Of a DNA stretch of 35,706 nt, positions 1 through 7,794 are shown piece after piece. Location: contig JAHEGY010000040.1 in assembly GCA_024644875.1 (NCBI GenBank), positions 1 through 35,706 on the forward strand. The letters are read 5' to 3'. The number at the start of each line of letters is the position of its first letter. The first letter of the stretch is position 1. The position numbers were made by a program, and so were the translations under genes. The notes under the pieces are model-generated. The model worked only from the letters and a program-made list of their open reading frames with translations. It had not been told where the DNA came from and ran no database searches. This DNA is from Cyclobacteriaceae bacterium. Its GTDB lineage: Bacteria > Bacteroidota > Bacteroidia > Cytophagales > Cyclobacteriaceae.

Positions 1-88
1 GGAGAGGTGACCGAGTGGTCGAAGGTGCTCGCCTGGAAAGTGAGTGTGCCCCACAAGGGTACCATGGGTTCGAATCCCATCCTCTCCG
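1..88 (+). tRNA. tRNA-Ser (anticodon GGA)
   Basis: A complete cloverleaf can be folded. The acceptor stem GGAGAGG (1-7) pairs with CCTCTCC (81-87), with discriminator G at 88. The anticodon stem CTCGC (28-32) pairs with GTGAG (40-44) around loop CTGGAAA, which gives anticodon GGA at 35-37. The T arm is ATGGG-TTCGAAT-CCCAT (64-80). The long variable arm (about 45-63, GTGCCC pairing with GGGTAC) is diagnostic of class II tRNAs and confirms serine. The CCA end is not encoded (CTA follows). A T-run at 93-99 just after the gene could help termination. Confidence 0.97.
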
Positions 89-160
89 CTAATTTTTTTA
101 ATAACTAATCGGATATTTTAACTATAATTTGTATACTTGAAAAAATCAAAAAACTGAATT

Positions 161-964
161 ATGAAAAAGTTACTGGCTTTATTTATGCTTTGCGGAGCAT
201 TAACTTTCGGTTTCACAACTGCTATCTACGCGCAGGACGATGAAGCTGAACAACCAACAGAAACAACCTCATCTGCTGTAGCTGATGACAGCATGGCATC
301 TGAGGATTTCGTGGTAGAGGAAGAGACCTTTCATCAGGCGATCAAAACCAAGTTCATTGAAGGTGGATGGCAGTTCATGTCCATCGTATTACTATGTTTA
401 ATTCTTGGACTTGCTGTTGCCATAGAGAGGATTATTACCTTGAACCTTTCTACTACCAATACAAAGAAATTATTATCCAATGTCGAGGAAGCTCTCAGTT
501 CTGGTGGTGTTGAAGCGGCTAAGGATGTTTGTAAAAACACACGAGGGCCGGTTGCATCAATCTTCACTCAAGGCCTGTTACGTATTTCTGAAGGAATCGA
601 AATGGTTGAGAAATCAATTATCTCTTATGGTTCTGTAGAAATGGGTAGGCTGGAAAGAGGCTTGGTCTGGATATCATTATTTATATCTCTGGCTCCTATG
701 TTAGGTTTTATGGGAACTGTAATTGGTATGATTGATGCCTTTGACGCTATTGAAGCTGCCGGGGATATTTCTCCATCACTTGTTGCTGGTGGTATTAAGG
801 TTGCCCTGTTAACAACTGTAGGTGGTCTTATAGTAGCTGTTATTTTACAACTTTTCTATAACTACCTTGTCTCAAAAATTGATTCACTTGTGAATCAGAT
901 GGAAGATGCTTCAATATCATTCGTTGATATTCTTGTTAAGTATAATTTAACACAGGGAAAATAA
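161..964 (+). CDS. exbB: MotA/TolQ/ExbB-family proton channel protein
   Basis: This is the inner-membrane proton-channel subunit of an ExbB/ExbD motor that energises TonB-dependent outer-membrane transport or a related envelope process. The 267-aa product starts with a cleavable signal-like segment (residues 1-24, ending IYA before QDDEAEQ) and an acidic periplasmic stretch. Three TM segments follow at about 70-92, 168-195 and 210-235. The last two carry the family signature, including SLAPMLGFMGTVIGMIDAF and a GGIKVALLTTVGGL stretch. The signal peptide plus acidic leader is typical of Bacteroidota ExbB proteins and absent from the E. coli one. It is the first gene of a four-gene operon; the next start is 11 nt downstream. 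The substrate receptor it serves cannot be told from sequence. Confidence 0.93.
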   Translation: MKKLLALFMLCGALTFGFTTAIYAQDDEAEQPTETTSSAVADDSMASEDFVVEEETFHQAIKTKFIEGGWQFMSIVLLCLILGLAVAIERIITLNLSTTNTKKLLSNVEEALSSGGVEAAKDVCKNTRGPVASIFTQGLLRISEGIEMVEKSIISYGSVEMGRLERGLVWISLFISLAPMLGFMGTVIGMIDAFDAIEAAGDISPSLVAGGIKVALLTTVGGLIVAVILQLFYNYLVSKIDSLVNQMEDASISFVDILVKYNLTQGK

Positions 965-975
965 TCTAAAGACAT

Positions 976-1305
976 ATGGAACAGGATTTTGTTGATATAA
1001 TGATAATTGCTTCATATGCCTTGCTTGGATTGGCAGCGCTTGCAGCAATTATTCTCCCGCTGATCAATGCCATTGGGAATCCCAAATCATTGGTTACAGG
1101 AGCTATTGGCCTTGCAGTTATCCTCATAATTTTTGGAATTGGATATAGCTTTGCTGGGTCAGAGGTTACTGCGACATACTCCAAATTCGGAATAGAATCA
1201 GGAATGTCAAAGTATATTGGTGGTATAATTAATACTACTTACATATTAATAGTAGTAGCAATAGTAGGAATTGTATTTACTGAAATTTCAAAAATATTTA
1301 GCTGA
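976..1305 (+). CDS. Small three-TM membrane protein of the ExbB/ExbD locus, function unknown
   Basis: The 109-aa product is almost entirely membrane-embedded. It has hydrophobic segments at about 8-30, 38-58 and 86-105, with a short polar loop between the second and third. No catalytic motif is visible. It sits between exbB (11 nt upstream) and exbD, and its stop overlaps the exbD start in a TGATG junction at 1303-1307, so it is translationally coupled. A protein of this size recurs at this position in Bacteroidota Exb loci (family knowledge), which suggests an accessory membrane subunit of the motor. That role is inference from context. Confidence 0.8.
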   Translation: MEQDFVDIMIIASYALLGLAALAAIILPLINAIGNPKSLVTGAIGLAVILIIFGIGYSFAGSEVTATYSKFGIESGMSKYIGGIINTTYILIVVAIVGIVFTEISKIFS

Positions 1306-1943
1306 TGGCAAAAAGTAAAAACAGAAAGGTTGATATTCCTTCAGCATCATTGGCGGATATCGCATTTTTATTGCTGATATTCTTCCTGGTTACGACGACC
1401 ATTGCCTCTGATAAAGGAATTGCCTTATTGTTGCCACCTAAGCCTGATCCAAACGTAGAGCCACCGGATATAACCAAGAATCAGAGGAATATATTCAAAG
1501 TGAATGTAAACTCGAGTGACAGGATTCTGGTGGAAGACGAACCATTACAGGATATTTCGAAAATCAGGGATATGGTAAAAGAGTTTGTCTTGAATTTTGG
1601 TGATCAGAATCAGGAAAATCAGGATCTGATAAATTCTCTATCAGGCGCTCAAAGGAATTTTGTCCTTTCCCAGGGCCGAAAACCTGATTCATCGGATAGC
1701 CCAGGGGATGCTGTTGTATCTTTTAAAACAGACCGGGGAACAAGTTATGAAATATATCTTGGTATTCTTGATGAGATAATGGGGGCATATGATGAAATTT
1801 ATGGCGATCGGGTTGGATTGACGGCTGAGGAATTCAGAAACCTGGATAAAAGTGATCCGGCACAGAATGACGTATATAGTAGAGCAAGAGAAGGTATTCC
1901 AAGGAACGTCTCGATTGCTGAACCAACAAAAATAGGAGAATAA
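1305..1943 (+). CDS. exbD: ExbD/TolR-family biopolymer transport protein (first copy)
   Basis: ExbD partners with ExbB to form the proton-driven motor. This 212-aa protein has a short cytoplasmic N-terminus, then one TM helix (about 17-38) with the conserved motif SLADIAFLLLIFFLVTT. Its Asp near residue 18 is the expected proton-carrying residue. The rest is a periplasmic domain. This copy is longer than a classical ExbD (about 140 aa) because of an insertion at about 95-140 that is rich in Asn, Gln and Ser before the usual C-terminal fold. It is coupled to the upstream gene by a 1-nt overlap. The second exbD starts 2 nt after its stop, so two different ExbD chains are probably made from one mRNA. 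Confidence 0.92.
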   Translation: MAKSKNRKVDIPSASLADIAFLLLIFFLVTTTIASDKGIALLLPPKPDPNVEPPDITKNQRNIFKVNVNSSDRILVEDEPLQDISKIRDMVKEFVLNFGDQNQENQDLINSLSGAQRNFVLSQGRKPDSSDSPGDAVVSFKTDRGTSYEIYLGILDEIMGAYDEIYGDRVGLTAEEFRNLDKSDPAQNDVYSRAREGIPRNVSIAEPTKIGE

Positions 1944-1944
1944 A

Positions 1945-2403
1945 ATGTCAAAATTTAAGAAAAAAGCCAGTACAAGTCAGGATATCCCTACGGCTTCTTT
2001 ACCGGACATTATCTTTATGCTTTTGTTCTTTTTTATGGTAACAACCGTTCTTAGGGAATCAGATATTCTTGTTGAACAAAAAATTCCTGCAGCAAAGGAA
2101 TTGAATAAACTGGAAAGAAAATCTCTTGTAAGTTATATCTACATTGGGAAACCAAAACAATCTGATATGGGGGCTGAACCCAGGATCCAGATCAATGATC
2201 GTTTGGTGCAACCTACCGATATTCAGAAATTTGTCAACGAGGAAAAAGATAAATTAACAGAAGTGGAAAGAGATCAGATTACTATGGCCCTTAAGGTAGA
2301 CCGAGATGTTAAAATGGGTATAGTGGTTGATGTACAGCAGGAACTAAAAGAAGTGAATGCACGTAAAATTCTCTACTCCGCTATTAAAAGGATTGATCGT
2401 TAA
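1945..2403 (+). CDS. exbD: ExbD/TolR-family biopolymer transport protein (second copy)
   Basis: This is a second, shorter ExbD (152 aa). The single TM helix lies at about 22-42 and carries SLPDIIFMLLFFFMVTT with the conserved Asp. It is followed by a periplasmic domain that ends in a canonical ExbD-like KVDRDVKMGIVVDVQQELK stretch. It differs clearly from the neighbouring copy, so the pair is an old duplication and may form heteromeric ExbD. It is the last gene of the operon, and a strong intrinsic terminator begins about 25 nt after its stop. Confidence 0.93.
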   Translation: MSKFKKKASTSQDIPTASLPDIIFMLLFFFMVTTVLRESDILVEQKIPAAKELNKLERKSLVSYIYIGKPKQSDMGAEPRIQINDRLVQPTDIQKFVNEEKDKLTEVERDQITMALKVDRDVKMGIVVDVQQELKEVNARKILYSAIKRIDR

Positions 2404-2427
2404 TTCCTAAGATCTAAAAGGAAATCT

Positions 2428-2475
2428 AAATCCCGTCCTAACAACCTGCTTGAGCAGGAAGGCGGGATTTTTTTA
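2428..2475 (+). terminator. Rho-independent terminator of the exb operon
   Basis: The stem AATCCCGTC (2429-2437) pairs with GGCGGGATT (2461-2469) with one G-T wobble. An inner hairpin, CCTGC-TTGA-GCAGG, lies at about 2445-2458. A run of T residues follows directly (2468-2474). It lies just downstream of the last exbD. Confidence 0.88.
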
Positions 2476-2735
2476 TTACATGCCATAAAGCTATATGATG
2501 AAGATAAAACTGCAAGGAATTCTGCTTCAGATTTTTTCTTATTTTAATTCTACACCGGTTTTCTTGATCCAGCATTTAGAAGCTATGATTTTTCCGGGAT
2601 CGTAGTTTGAAGGGTGATGATTTTAATCCAAAGTAGCTATTCTTATTTTCCAAAAAGAATATTATAAAATTCGATAAGCACCAAGGAAGATAAATGGTAA
2701 GATTTGATTTTAACAATCACAGGCCACAATTCAGA
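2476..2735. other. Intergenic stretch with no intact gene
   Basis: This is the downstream region between two converging units (exb on plus, SLC13 permease on minus). No complete ORF with a plausible start is present. The only protein-like signal is a 28-codon open stretch on the minus strand (2539-2622), which has no start codon and is reported as a finding. I see no RNA gene, repeat or promoter here. Confidence 0.6.
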
Positions 2736-4523
2736 TTACATTGGGATAAATACCTTATTGTAAAGCACAAGGAGTGCAAGGAAGGCCACTGTTAGGTAAA
2801 TCAACGTGACTGGTACTCCTATTCTCACAAAATCTTTTAGATTATACCCGCCCGGACCGTAAACCAGCAAGTTCGTTTGATAGCTGAACGGGGTGATGAA
2901 TGCAGCTGAGGCAGCATAGGCTATCCCCAGAAAATAGGGTGAAGGATCGATCCCCATGCTCTGACCAATACCCAATGCAATTGGAAAGGTGATCGATACG
3001 GCTCCTACATTTCCAATTAGAGAGGTGAGTAAATTCGTGATCAATATGAGCCCGATCAAAATGGCCGTACGTCCAAATGGAGATAATAATCCGATCAGCC
3101 ATTCTGCAACCATAACACCGGCTCCTGACAGGATCATCGCCTGTCCTATGGCCAGAGAGAAGACAAGTATACCAATAAGATTAAAATCTAGTTCGCGGCG
3201 AATATCCTGAACACTTATAAGGCCAAAACCCACCATGATCGTAAAAATGATCAGCAAAGATGGAAAAAGAGCAAGCCCCTTAGTGATCAGGAGCACTATT
3301 GAACCCAATAAGATCAAGCCTATGGCATAGTATTTTTTTCGTCCCGGTTCAGCAATTTCCCGCACCTTATTGATTACATATATATCTTTATAAAGTTCTA
3401 CCCTGTTGCCAAAATCCTTACCTGTGAACAGCAACAGTACATCTCCAGGGTTGATCTCTATATCCCCTATTTTACCGCTTATCTTTTCTCCATTTCGATG
3501 GATGGCTATAATGGCTGCATCATACCTGTTTCTAAAATTTGATTCCTTTACAGTTTTTCCAATAATAGAAGAAAATCCAGCGACCACCGCCTCAATTACT
3601 TCTGTTTTATCCTGGTGATAGTCGCTTGCTTTCTCCGGAAGTATCAAACCTTTCTGTTCATTGATCAAATCCATAATATTGGTTGTGTCACCAGCAAAAA
3701 ACAACACATCATCTTTTTGCAGTATCTCATGAGGTGTAATTGGTGAGATCATCTGTCCTTGTCGCTGGATCTCGACGAGGTATACCCCTTGCAGATTTCG
3801 AAGGCCTGCCTCAATCACCGTTTGATTGATCAGGGGGGAATTTTTATCCAGCCAGGTTTCTATCAGGTAATTTCTTTTATTTTTTGAGAAGTCCTGCAGC
3901 GTATCAGTATGGTTAGGTAGCAATTTGAATCCAATGAAAACGATGAATGCAATCCCGGTAATGGTAACCGCTGATCCAATAAAGATCAGGTCATTAAACC
4001 TTATCTCATGCAATCCGGCTTCAGTTATAAATCCATTCAGGACAAGGGTTGTTGATGTACCGATCAATGTTAGCATCCCACCCATAATGGTAGCGTAGGA
4101 AAGGGGGATTAGCAATTTTGATGGAGCTATGTTATTCTTTCTTCCATAATTGTAAACATAGGGTGTCATCAGGGCCACGACTGCCGTATTGTTAATCATC
4201 GCACTTAAAATTGCCACCTGGGCCATCATCCGAATCAGGAAATTCCGGTAAGTCTTGGCCTTCTTGAATACCAGGTCAAAAATCAGCTCAATCTTATAGT
4301 TTTTACGTATTGCTGCTGTGATTACAATTAGTAAGATAATTACCGCAATCGAACTGTTTGAAAATCCTGCCAGAACATGTTCGGTATCCAGGATTCCGGT
4401 GATGGTGAAAATAAGAACAGCCAACAGGAAACTTACAGATGGTCTGAGTACCTCCAGATATATCAATGCAAAAGTCAGAGATAGAACAATTAGAACAAAA
4501 TAAGGTTGAAATGCTTCAGCCAT
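2736..4523 (-). CDS. SLC13-family permease with paired TrkA-C (RCK-C) domains
   Basis: This is a predicted inner-membrane anion/solute symporter of the SLC13/DASS superfamily. It has a block of about six TM helices at the N-terminus, then a soluble insert (about 210-390) with two TrkA-C-like beta modules (one around LRNLQGVYLVEIQRQG, one around NRYDAAIIAIHRNGE), then further TM helices to the C-terminus. Family members with this layout are often sodium/sulfate or dicarboxylate carriers regulated through the RCK-C insert; the substrate is not deducible. I chose the ATG at 4523 (MAEAFQPYF, 595 aa), because the longer reading from 4529 would begin with TTG. It starts 17 nt after the stop of the AMP nucleosidase gene on the same strand, so the two are probably cotranscribed. 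Confidence 0.88.
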   Translation of the reverse strand: MAEAFQPYFVLIVLSLTFALIYLEVLRPSVSFLLAVLIFTITGILDTEHVLAGFSNSSIAVIILLIVITAAIRKNYKIELIFDLVFKKAKTYRNFLIRMMAQVAILSAMINNTAVVALMTPYVYNYGRKNNIAPSKLLIPLSYATIMGGMLTLIGTSTTLVLNGFITEAGLHEIRFNDLIFIGSAVTITGIAFIVFIGFKLLPNHTDTLQDFSKNKRNYLIETWLDKNSPLINQTVIEAGLRNLQGVYLVEIQRQGQMISPITPHEILQKDDVLFFAGDTTNIMDLINEQKGLILPEKASDYHQDKTEVIEAVVAGFSSIIGKTVKESNFRNRYDAAIIAIHRNGEKISGKIGDIEINPGDVLLLFTGKDFGNRVELYKDIYVINKVREIAEPGRKKYYAIGLILLGSIVLLITKGLALFPSLLIIFTIMVGFGLISVQDIRRELDFNLIGILVFSLAIGQAMILSGAGVMVAEWLIGLLSPFGRTAILIGLILITNLLTSLIGNVGAVSITFPIALGIGQSMGIDPSPYFLGIAYAASAAFITPFSYQTNLLVYGPGGYNLKDFVRIGVPVTLIYLTVAFLALLVLYNKVFIPM

Positions 4524-4540
4524 GAACAATACTAAAAAAA

Positions 4541-5314
4541 TTACTCAAATTTCAGGTGCTTTACAGAATCACCACTGAATATTAATTCTTTTAATGCATC
4601 TATCCCAATTTGCAGATGTAATTTTAGAAATTTATCAGATACTTTTTTATCGCTTTCACTGGTTTTTACACCATGAGGGATCATAGGATTATCTGAAACG
4701 AGTAAAAGTGCACCTCTCGGGATTCCATTTTTAAAGCCCACTGTAAATAAAGTCGCAGTTTCCATGTCTACAGCCATAGCCCTTGCCATTCTCAGGTATG
4801 ATTTAAACTGCTTGTCATGCTCCCACACCCTTCTGTTGGTTGAATAAACCGTTCCGGTCCAGTAATCACAGGCATGTTTTTTTATCATAGATGACACAGC
4901 CCTTTGCAATTGAAAGGAAGGTAGGGCAGGTATCTCCTTAGGCAAATATTCATTACTTGTTCCTTCACCACGAATGGCTGCGATAGGCAGGATAAGATCG
5001 CCCAGTTTTGTTTTTCGTTTTAGTCCACCGCATTTACCCAGGAAGAGTACCGCTTTTGGTCTGATTGCGATAAGAAGATCCATAATGGTGGCGGCCATGG
5101 CACTACCCATTCCAAAATTTATTAAAGAGATGTTCTCTGCTGTAACAGTCTGCATAGGCCGGCCTTCCCCCAGGATTTCCTTTCCATGCATTTCAGAAAA
5201 AATTTCAAGATAAGTATGGAAATTTGTTAATAATATATATTTCCCAAAATCCTTAAGGGGTGTTCCGGTATATCTTGGCAGCCAGTCTTTAACGATCTCC
5301 AATCTTGTTTTCAT
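4541..5314 (-). CDS. amn: AMP nucleosidase
   Basis: AMP nucleosidase hydrolyses AMP to adenine and ribose 5-phosphate, so it acts in purine salvage and adenylate balance. The 257-aa protein is the short Bacteroidota form without the N-terminal regulatory domain of E. coli Amn. It has a purine-nucleoside-phosphorylase-type fold. Recognisable segments are NFGMGSAMAATIMDLL, AVLFLGKCGGLKRKTKLGDL, the ribose-contacting VDMETATLF, and LLVSDNP with the catalytic-type Asp. The start codon is ATG, with an AT-rich divergent promoter region upstream. It is the first gene of a probable two-gene operon with the SLC13 permease. Confusion with an MTA/SAH nucleosidase is possible from fold alone, but the sequence pattern fits AMP nucleosidase well. 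Confidence 0.92.
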   Translation of the reverse strand: MKTRLEIVKDWLPRYTGTPLKDFGKYILLTNFHTYLEIFSEMHGKEILGEGRPMQTVTAENISLINFGMGSAMAATIMDLLIAIRPKAVLFLGKCGGLKRKTKLGDLILPIAAIRGEGTSNEYLPKEIPALPSFQLQRAVSSMIKKHACDYWTGTVYSTNRRVWEHDKQFKSYLRMARAMAVDMETATLFTVGFKNGIPRGALLLVSDNPMIPHGVKTSESDKKVSDKFLKLHLQIGIDALKELIFSGDSVKHLKFE

Positions 5315-5356
5315 TGGTCAGTTTTACTATTCATAACCTCCATGGAATTTCAAAGA

Positions 5357-5399
5357 ATTAAAATAATCAATTTATTACGACTATTATGATTATTTTAAT
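5357..5399. repeat. Perfect 13-bp AT-rich inverted repeat in a divergent promoter region
   Basis: ATTAAAATAATCA (5357-5369) is repeated in inverse orientation as TGATTATTTTAAT (5387-5399) across a 17-nt spacer. It lies in the 124-nt gap between the divergent amn and HsdR-N-like genes. No T-run follows, so it is more likely an operator or a cruciform-prone element than a terminator. That role is inference. Confidence 0.5.
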
Positions 5400-5438
5400 C
5401 ATATTGCTTCAAAAGATATTATTTAAGAATTTTAAGTA

Positions 5439-5885
5439 ATGAACAAAAAATTGAGCTTTCCCTCCTTCGAATTTCGAATTGAAAAGATCAATGACAAATT
5501 AATGATTTTTGATGTATTACGAAAAAAAAGCGTGAGATTAACACCCGAAGAATGGGTAAGGCAGCATTTGATCAGATACCTGATTGACTTCAGAAAATAT
5601 CCGAAATCTATGATAAAAGTGGAGTCAGGTCTTAAATACAATACACTATTGAAACGTTCAGACATACTGGTATTCGGTCAGGACGGTAAACCTTTTATGG
5701 TTATAGAATGTAAATCTCCCGATTCGAAGCTGGATGATAAAGTTATTCACCAGGTGGCCGCATATAGCCGTTCTCTCCAGGTAAAGTATATAGGAATAAG
5801 CAATGGACTGAAACACTTTTGCTGGAAAATAGATCAGGAAAACCACTCTACCCGGAGCCTTGATGATTTCCCGGAATACAAATAG
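5439..5885 (+). CDS. HsdR N-terminal domain-like PD-(D/E)XK protein (orphan)
   Basis: This 148-aa protein has the fold signature of the N-terminal nuclease domain of type I restriction enzymes (HSDR_N_2-like). An N-terminal helical part (about 35-60) is followed by the catalytic pattern: Asp75 in RSDILVFG, then Glu90-Cys-Lys92 in MVIECKSP, and a QVAAYSRSL helix. The D...ExK motif is intact, so nuclease activity is possible. No helicase, methylase or specificity gene is nearby, so this is not a restriction system. Orphan proteins of this type are widespread in Bacteroidota, and their role is unknown to me. It is a single gene, divergent from amn and convergent with the mmd operon. Confidence 0.85.
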   Translation: MNKKLSFPSFEFRIEKINDKLMIFDVLRKKSVRLTPEEWVRQHLIRYLIDFRKYPKSMIKVESGLKYNTLLKRSDILVFGQDGKPFMVIECKSPDSKLDDKVIHQVAAYSRSLQVKYIGISNGLKHFCWKIDQENHSTRSLDDFPEYK

Positions 5886-5945
5886 GAATCAAATCTGGTG
5901 ATAATTTAAGATCTTGACTAAAACTATTAACCGGAAGAGATTTTA

Positions 5946-7286
5946 TTAAAGTAAGAAACTCAACAAAATTCCCGCCGCCACGGCTGATCCAATAACACCA
6001 GAAACATTGGGGGCCATGGCATGCATTAACAGGTGATTCGTTGAATCGGCTTTGAGTCCCTCATGCTGCACCACCCTGGCACTATCCGGAACAGCAGAAA
6101 CTCCAGCTGCGCCTATTAAGGGATTCAATTTATTCTTCCCCTTTAAAAAGAGATTCATGAACCTGGCGAATATTAGTCCTCCCGCTGTTGCAATCATAAA
6201 TGACAATGCACCCAGTGCAAATATCAGCAATGAATCCGGTGTAAGAAATACATCAGCCTGAGTTGAAGCACCCACTGTGATCCCCAATAGTATGGTTACT
6301 ATGTCGATCAGGGAATTTTTTGCAGTTTCTGCTAACCTGTTTGTCCTGGTTGATTCTTTTAGAAGATTTCCAAAAAACAGCATACCAAGCAATGGCAGAG
6401 CATTCGGTGAAATAAATCCGGTCAGCAGAAGACCTATGATAGGGAAAAGGATTTTCTCTGTTTTCGATACAGCCCTCGGTGGTTTCATTCTGATCTTGCG
6501 TTCATTTTTGCTTGTCAGTAATCGCATGATTGGTGGTTGAATAACCGGAACCAGGGCCATATATGAATAAGCGGCTATTGCGATAGGCCCTATCAGGTTT
6601 TTTACTGTGGTACCGTCTGGCAATATATTAATTCCATTGGCTAAACGAGATGATATAAAAATAGCCGTTGGGCCATCTGCTCCACCAATGATACCAATGG
6701 CACCAGCCTCGGGTGGAGCGAATCCAAGCATGAGGGCGCCGAGAAAAGTTAAAAATATACCCACTTGTGCGGCTGCCCCCAGAAGCATCAGGCGTGGATT
6801 CGATATCAGTGATGAGAAATCTGTCATAGCACCTATACCGAGAAAAATCAAGGGTGGATAAATGCCCTTTACAACCCCATAATACAAATAATTTAGGACA
6901 CTTCCATCTTCATAAATTCCAATCTGAAATCCAGGCACAAAGGGTATGTTCCCGATAATAATACCAGTACCTATCGGGATCAATAAAAGAGGTTCATAAT
7001 TATACTCTATAGCAATGATGATAAAGAAGAGCCCTACTATAAGCATGGCAATATGTCCAAGGGTAGCATTGGCAAATCCTGTGTAACTAAAGAAATTCTT
7101 GATGCCTTTCAATGCCCCGTTCGATTTCTTAGCTTCGGAAAGATTATCTGTTCCTTCCTCAATGGTAATCTCTTTTTTGGCCAACTCATTTTCGCTTTCA
7201 GAGGCCGGGTGATCTGCACTGACAAAAGACAATCGCACCAGGGATAAAATAGCTATAATTCCTATAACTGTAAATAGTTTTCTCAT
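5946..7286 (-). CDS. mmdB: Sodium ion-translocating decarboxylase, beta subunit
   Basis: This is the integral membrane subunit that decarboxylates carboxybiotin and exports sodium (OadB/MmdB/GcdB family). The core (about 80-446) contains many TM helices and the hallmark GAIGIIGGADGPTAIF, whose Asp is essential in characterised homologues, plus PPLIFLGIGAMTDF and a C-terminal NVSGVIGSAVAAG. The 446-aa chain carries an unusual N-terminus: a signal-like helix (1-24) and an acidic, lysine-rich linker (about 25-60) before the family core. The start codon is ATG, 6 nt after the biotin-carrier stop. It is the last gene of the operon mmdA-oadG-mmdC-mmdB. Assignment to methylmalonyl-CoA, rather than oxaloacetate or glutaconyl-CoA, rests on the alpha subunit. 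Confidence 0.92.
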   Translation of the reverse strand: MRKLFTVIGIIAILSLVRLSFVSADHPASESENELAKKEITIEEGTDNLSEAKKSNGALKGIKNFFSYTGFANATLGHIAMLIVGLFFIIIAIEYNYEPLLLIPIGTGIIIGNIPFVPGFQIGIYEDGSVLNYLYYGVVKGIYPPLIFLGIGAMTDFSSLISNPRLMLLGAAAQVGIFLTFLGALMLGFAPPEAGAIGIIGGADGPTAIFISSRLANGINILPDGTTVKNLIGPIAIAAYSYMALVPVIQPPIMRLLTSKNERKIRMKPPRAVSKTEKILFPIIGLLLTGFISPNALPLLGMLFFGNLLKESTRTNRLAETAKNSLIDIVTILLGITVGASTQADVFLTPDSLLIFALGALSFMIATAGGLIFARFMNLFLKGKNKLNPLIGAAGVSAVPDSARVVQHEGLKADSTNHLLMHAMAPNVSGVIGSAVAAGILLSFLL

Positions 7287-7292
7287 CTCTCC

Positions 7293-7712
7293 TTATTCAA
7301 TTTCAATTAACAGATCACCCTGAAGTACAGAGTCGCCCTCTTGCACAAGAATCTTTTTTACCACGCCCTCTTTTTCAGCGAGAACATTGTTTTCCATCTT
7401 CATGGCCTCCATTATTAATACAGTATCACCTTTCTTAACAGCATCTCCCTCTTTGGCAATCAATTTAAAAATAGTTCCGGGTAAAGGGGCGGTAATCTTA
7501 CTTAATCCAGATCCCTTTTGAATCTCTGGTGGAGCTTTTTGTACAGGTTTTTCCGGTCGGATCAATTTTGGAGTCTTGGATGTTTTGATCTCCTGCTCCA
7601 TTTCTACGGTATAAGGTGTCCCATTAAGTTCAATTTCAGCTATATTATCTTCAAAAGACTTTATGTTAACCGTATACTTGTTGCCGCTGATGGTAAATTT
7701 GTATGTCTTCAT
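7293..7712 (-). CDS. mmdC: Biotin carrier (gamma) subunit of the decarboxylase
   Basis: This 139-aa protein is a biotin/lipoyl-attachment protein that shuttles the carboxyl group between the MmdA carboxyltransferase and the MmdB membrane pump. An N-terminal beta module (1-42) is followed by a Pro/Lys-rich flexible linker (about 44-68) and then the biotinyl domain. The domain includes TAPLPGTIFKLIAKEGD and the canonical EAMKMEN, so the biotinylated residue is Lys105. Gene order supports the role: OadG-like gene upstream, beta subunit 6 nt downstream. The 82-nt gap before it is the largest within the operon; I see no terminator in it. Confidence 0.94.
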   Translation of the reverse strand: MKTYKFTISGNKYTVNIKSFEDNIAEIELNGTPYTVEMEQEIKTSKTPKLIRPEKPVQKAPPEIQKGSGLSKITAPLPGTIFKLIAKEGDAVKKGDTVLIMEAMKMENNVLAEKEGVVKKILVQEGDSVLQGDLLIEIE

Positions 7713-7794
7713 TCGAAATTCAGTAATTTTTTCGGTTTCTAATTATTGATGTAATGATGGTATATTATTTTTATTCTCAGTCTTACCATACCGG

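Noticed and set aside
100-150. Promoter for exbB near TATAATTTG (about 123-131)
   Set aside because: The element is off the TAnnTTTG consensus by spacing, and no -33 box is seen; reading from the tRNA promoter is also possible.
5439-5885. A restriction-modification or defence system around the HsdR-N-like gene
   Set aside because: There is no helicase, methylase, specificity or effector gene next to it; the neighbours are metabolic.
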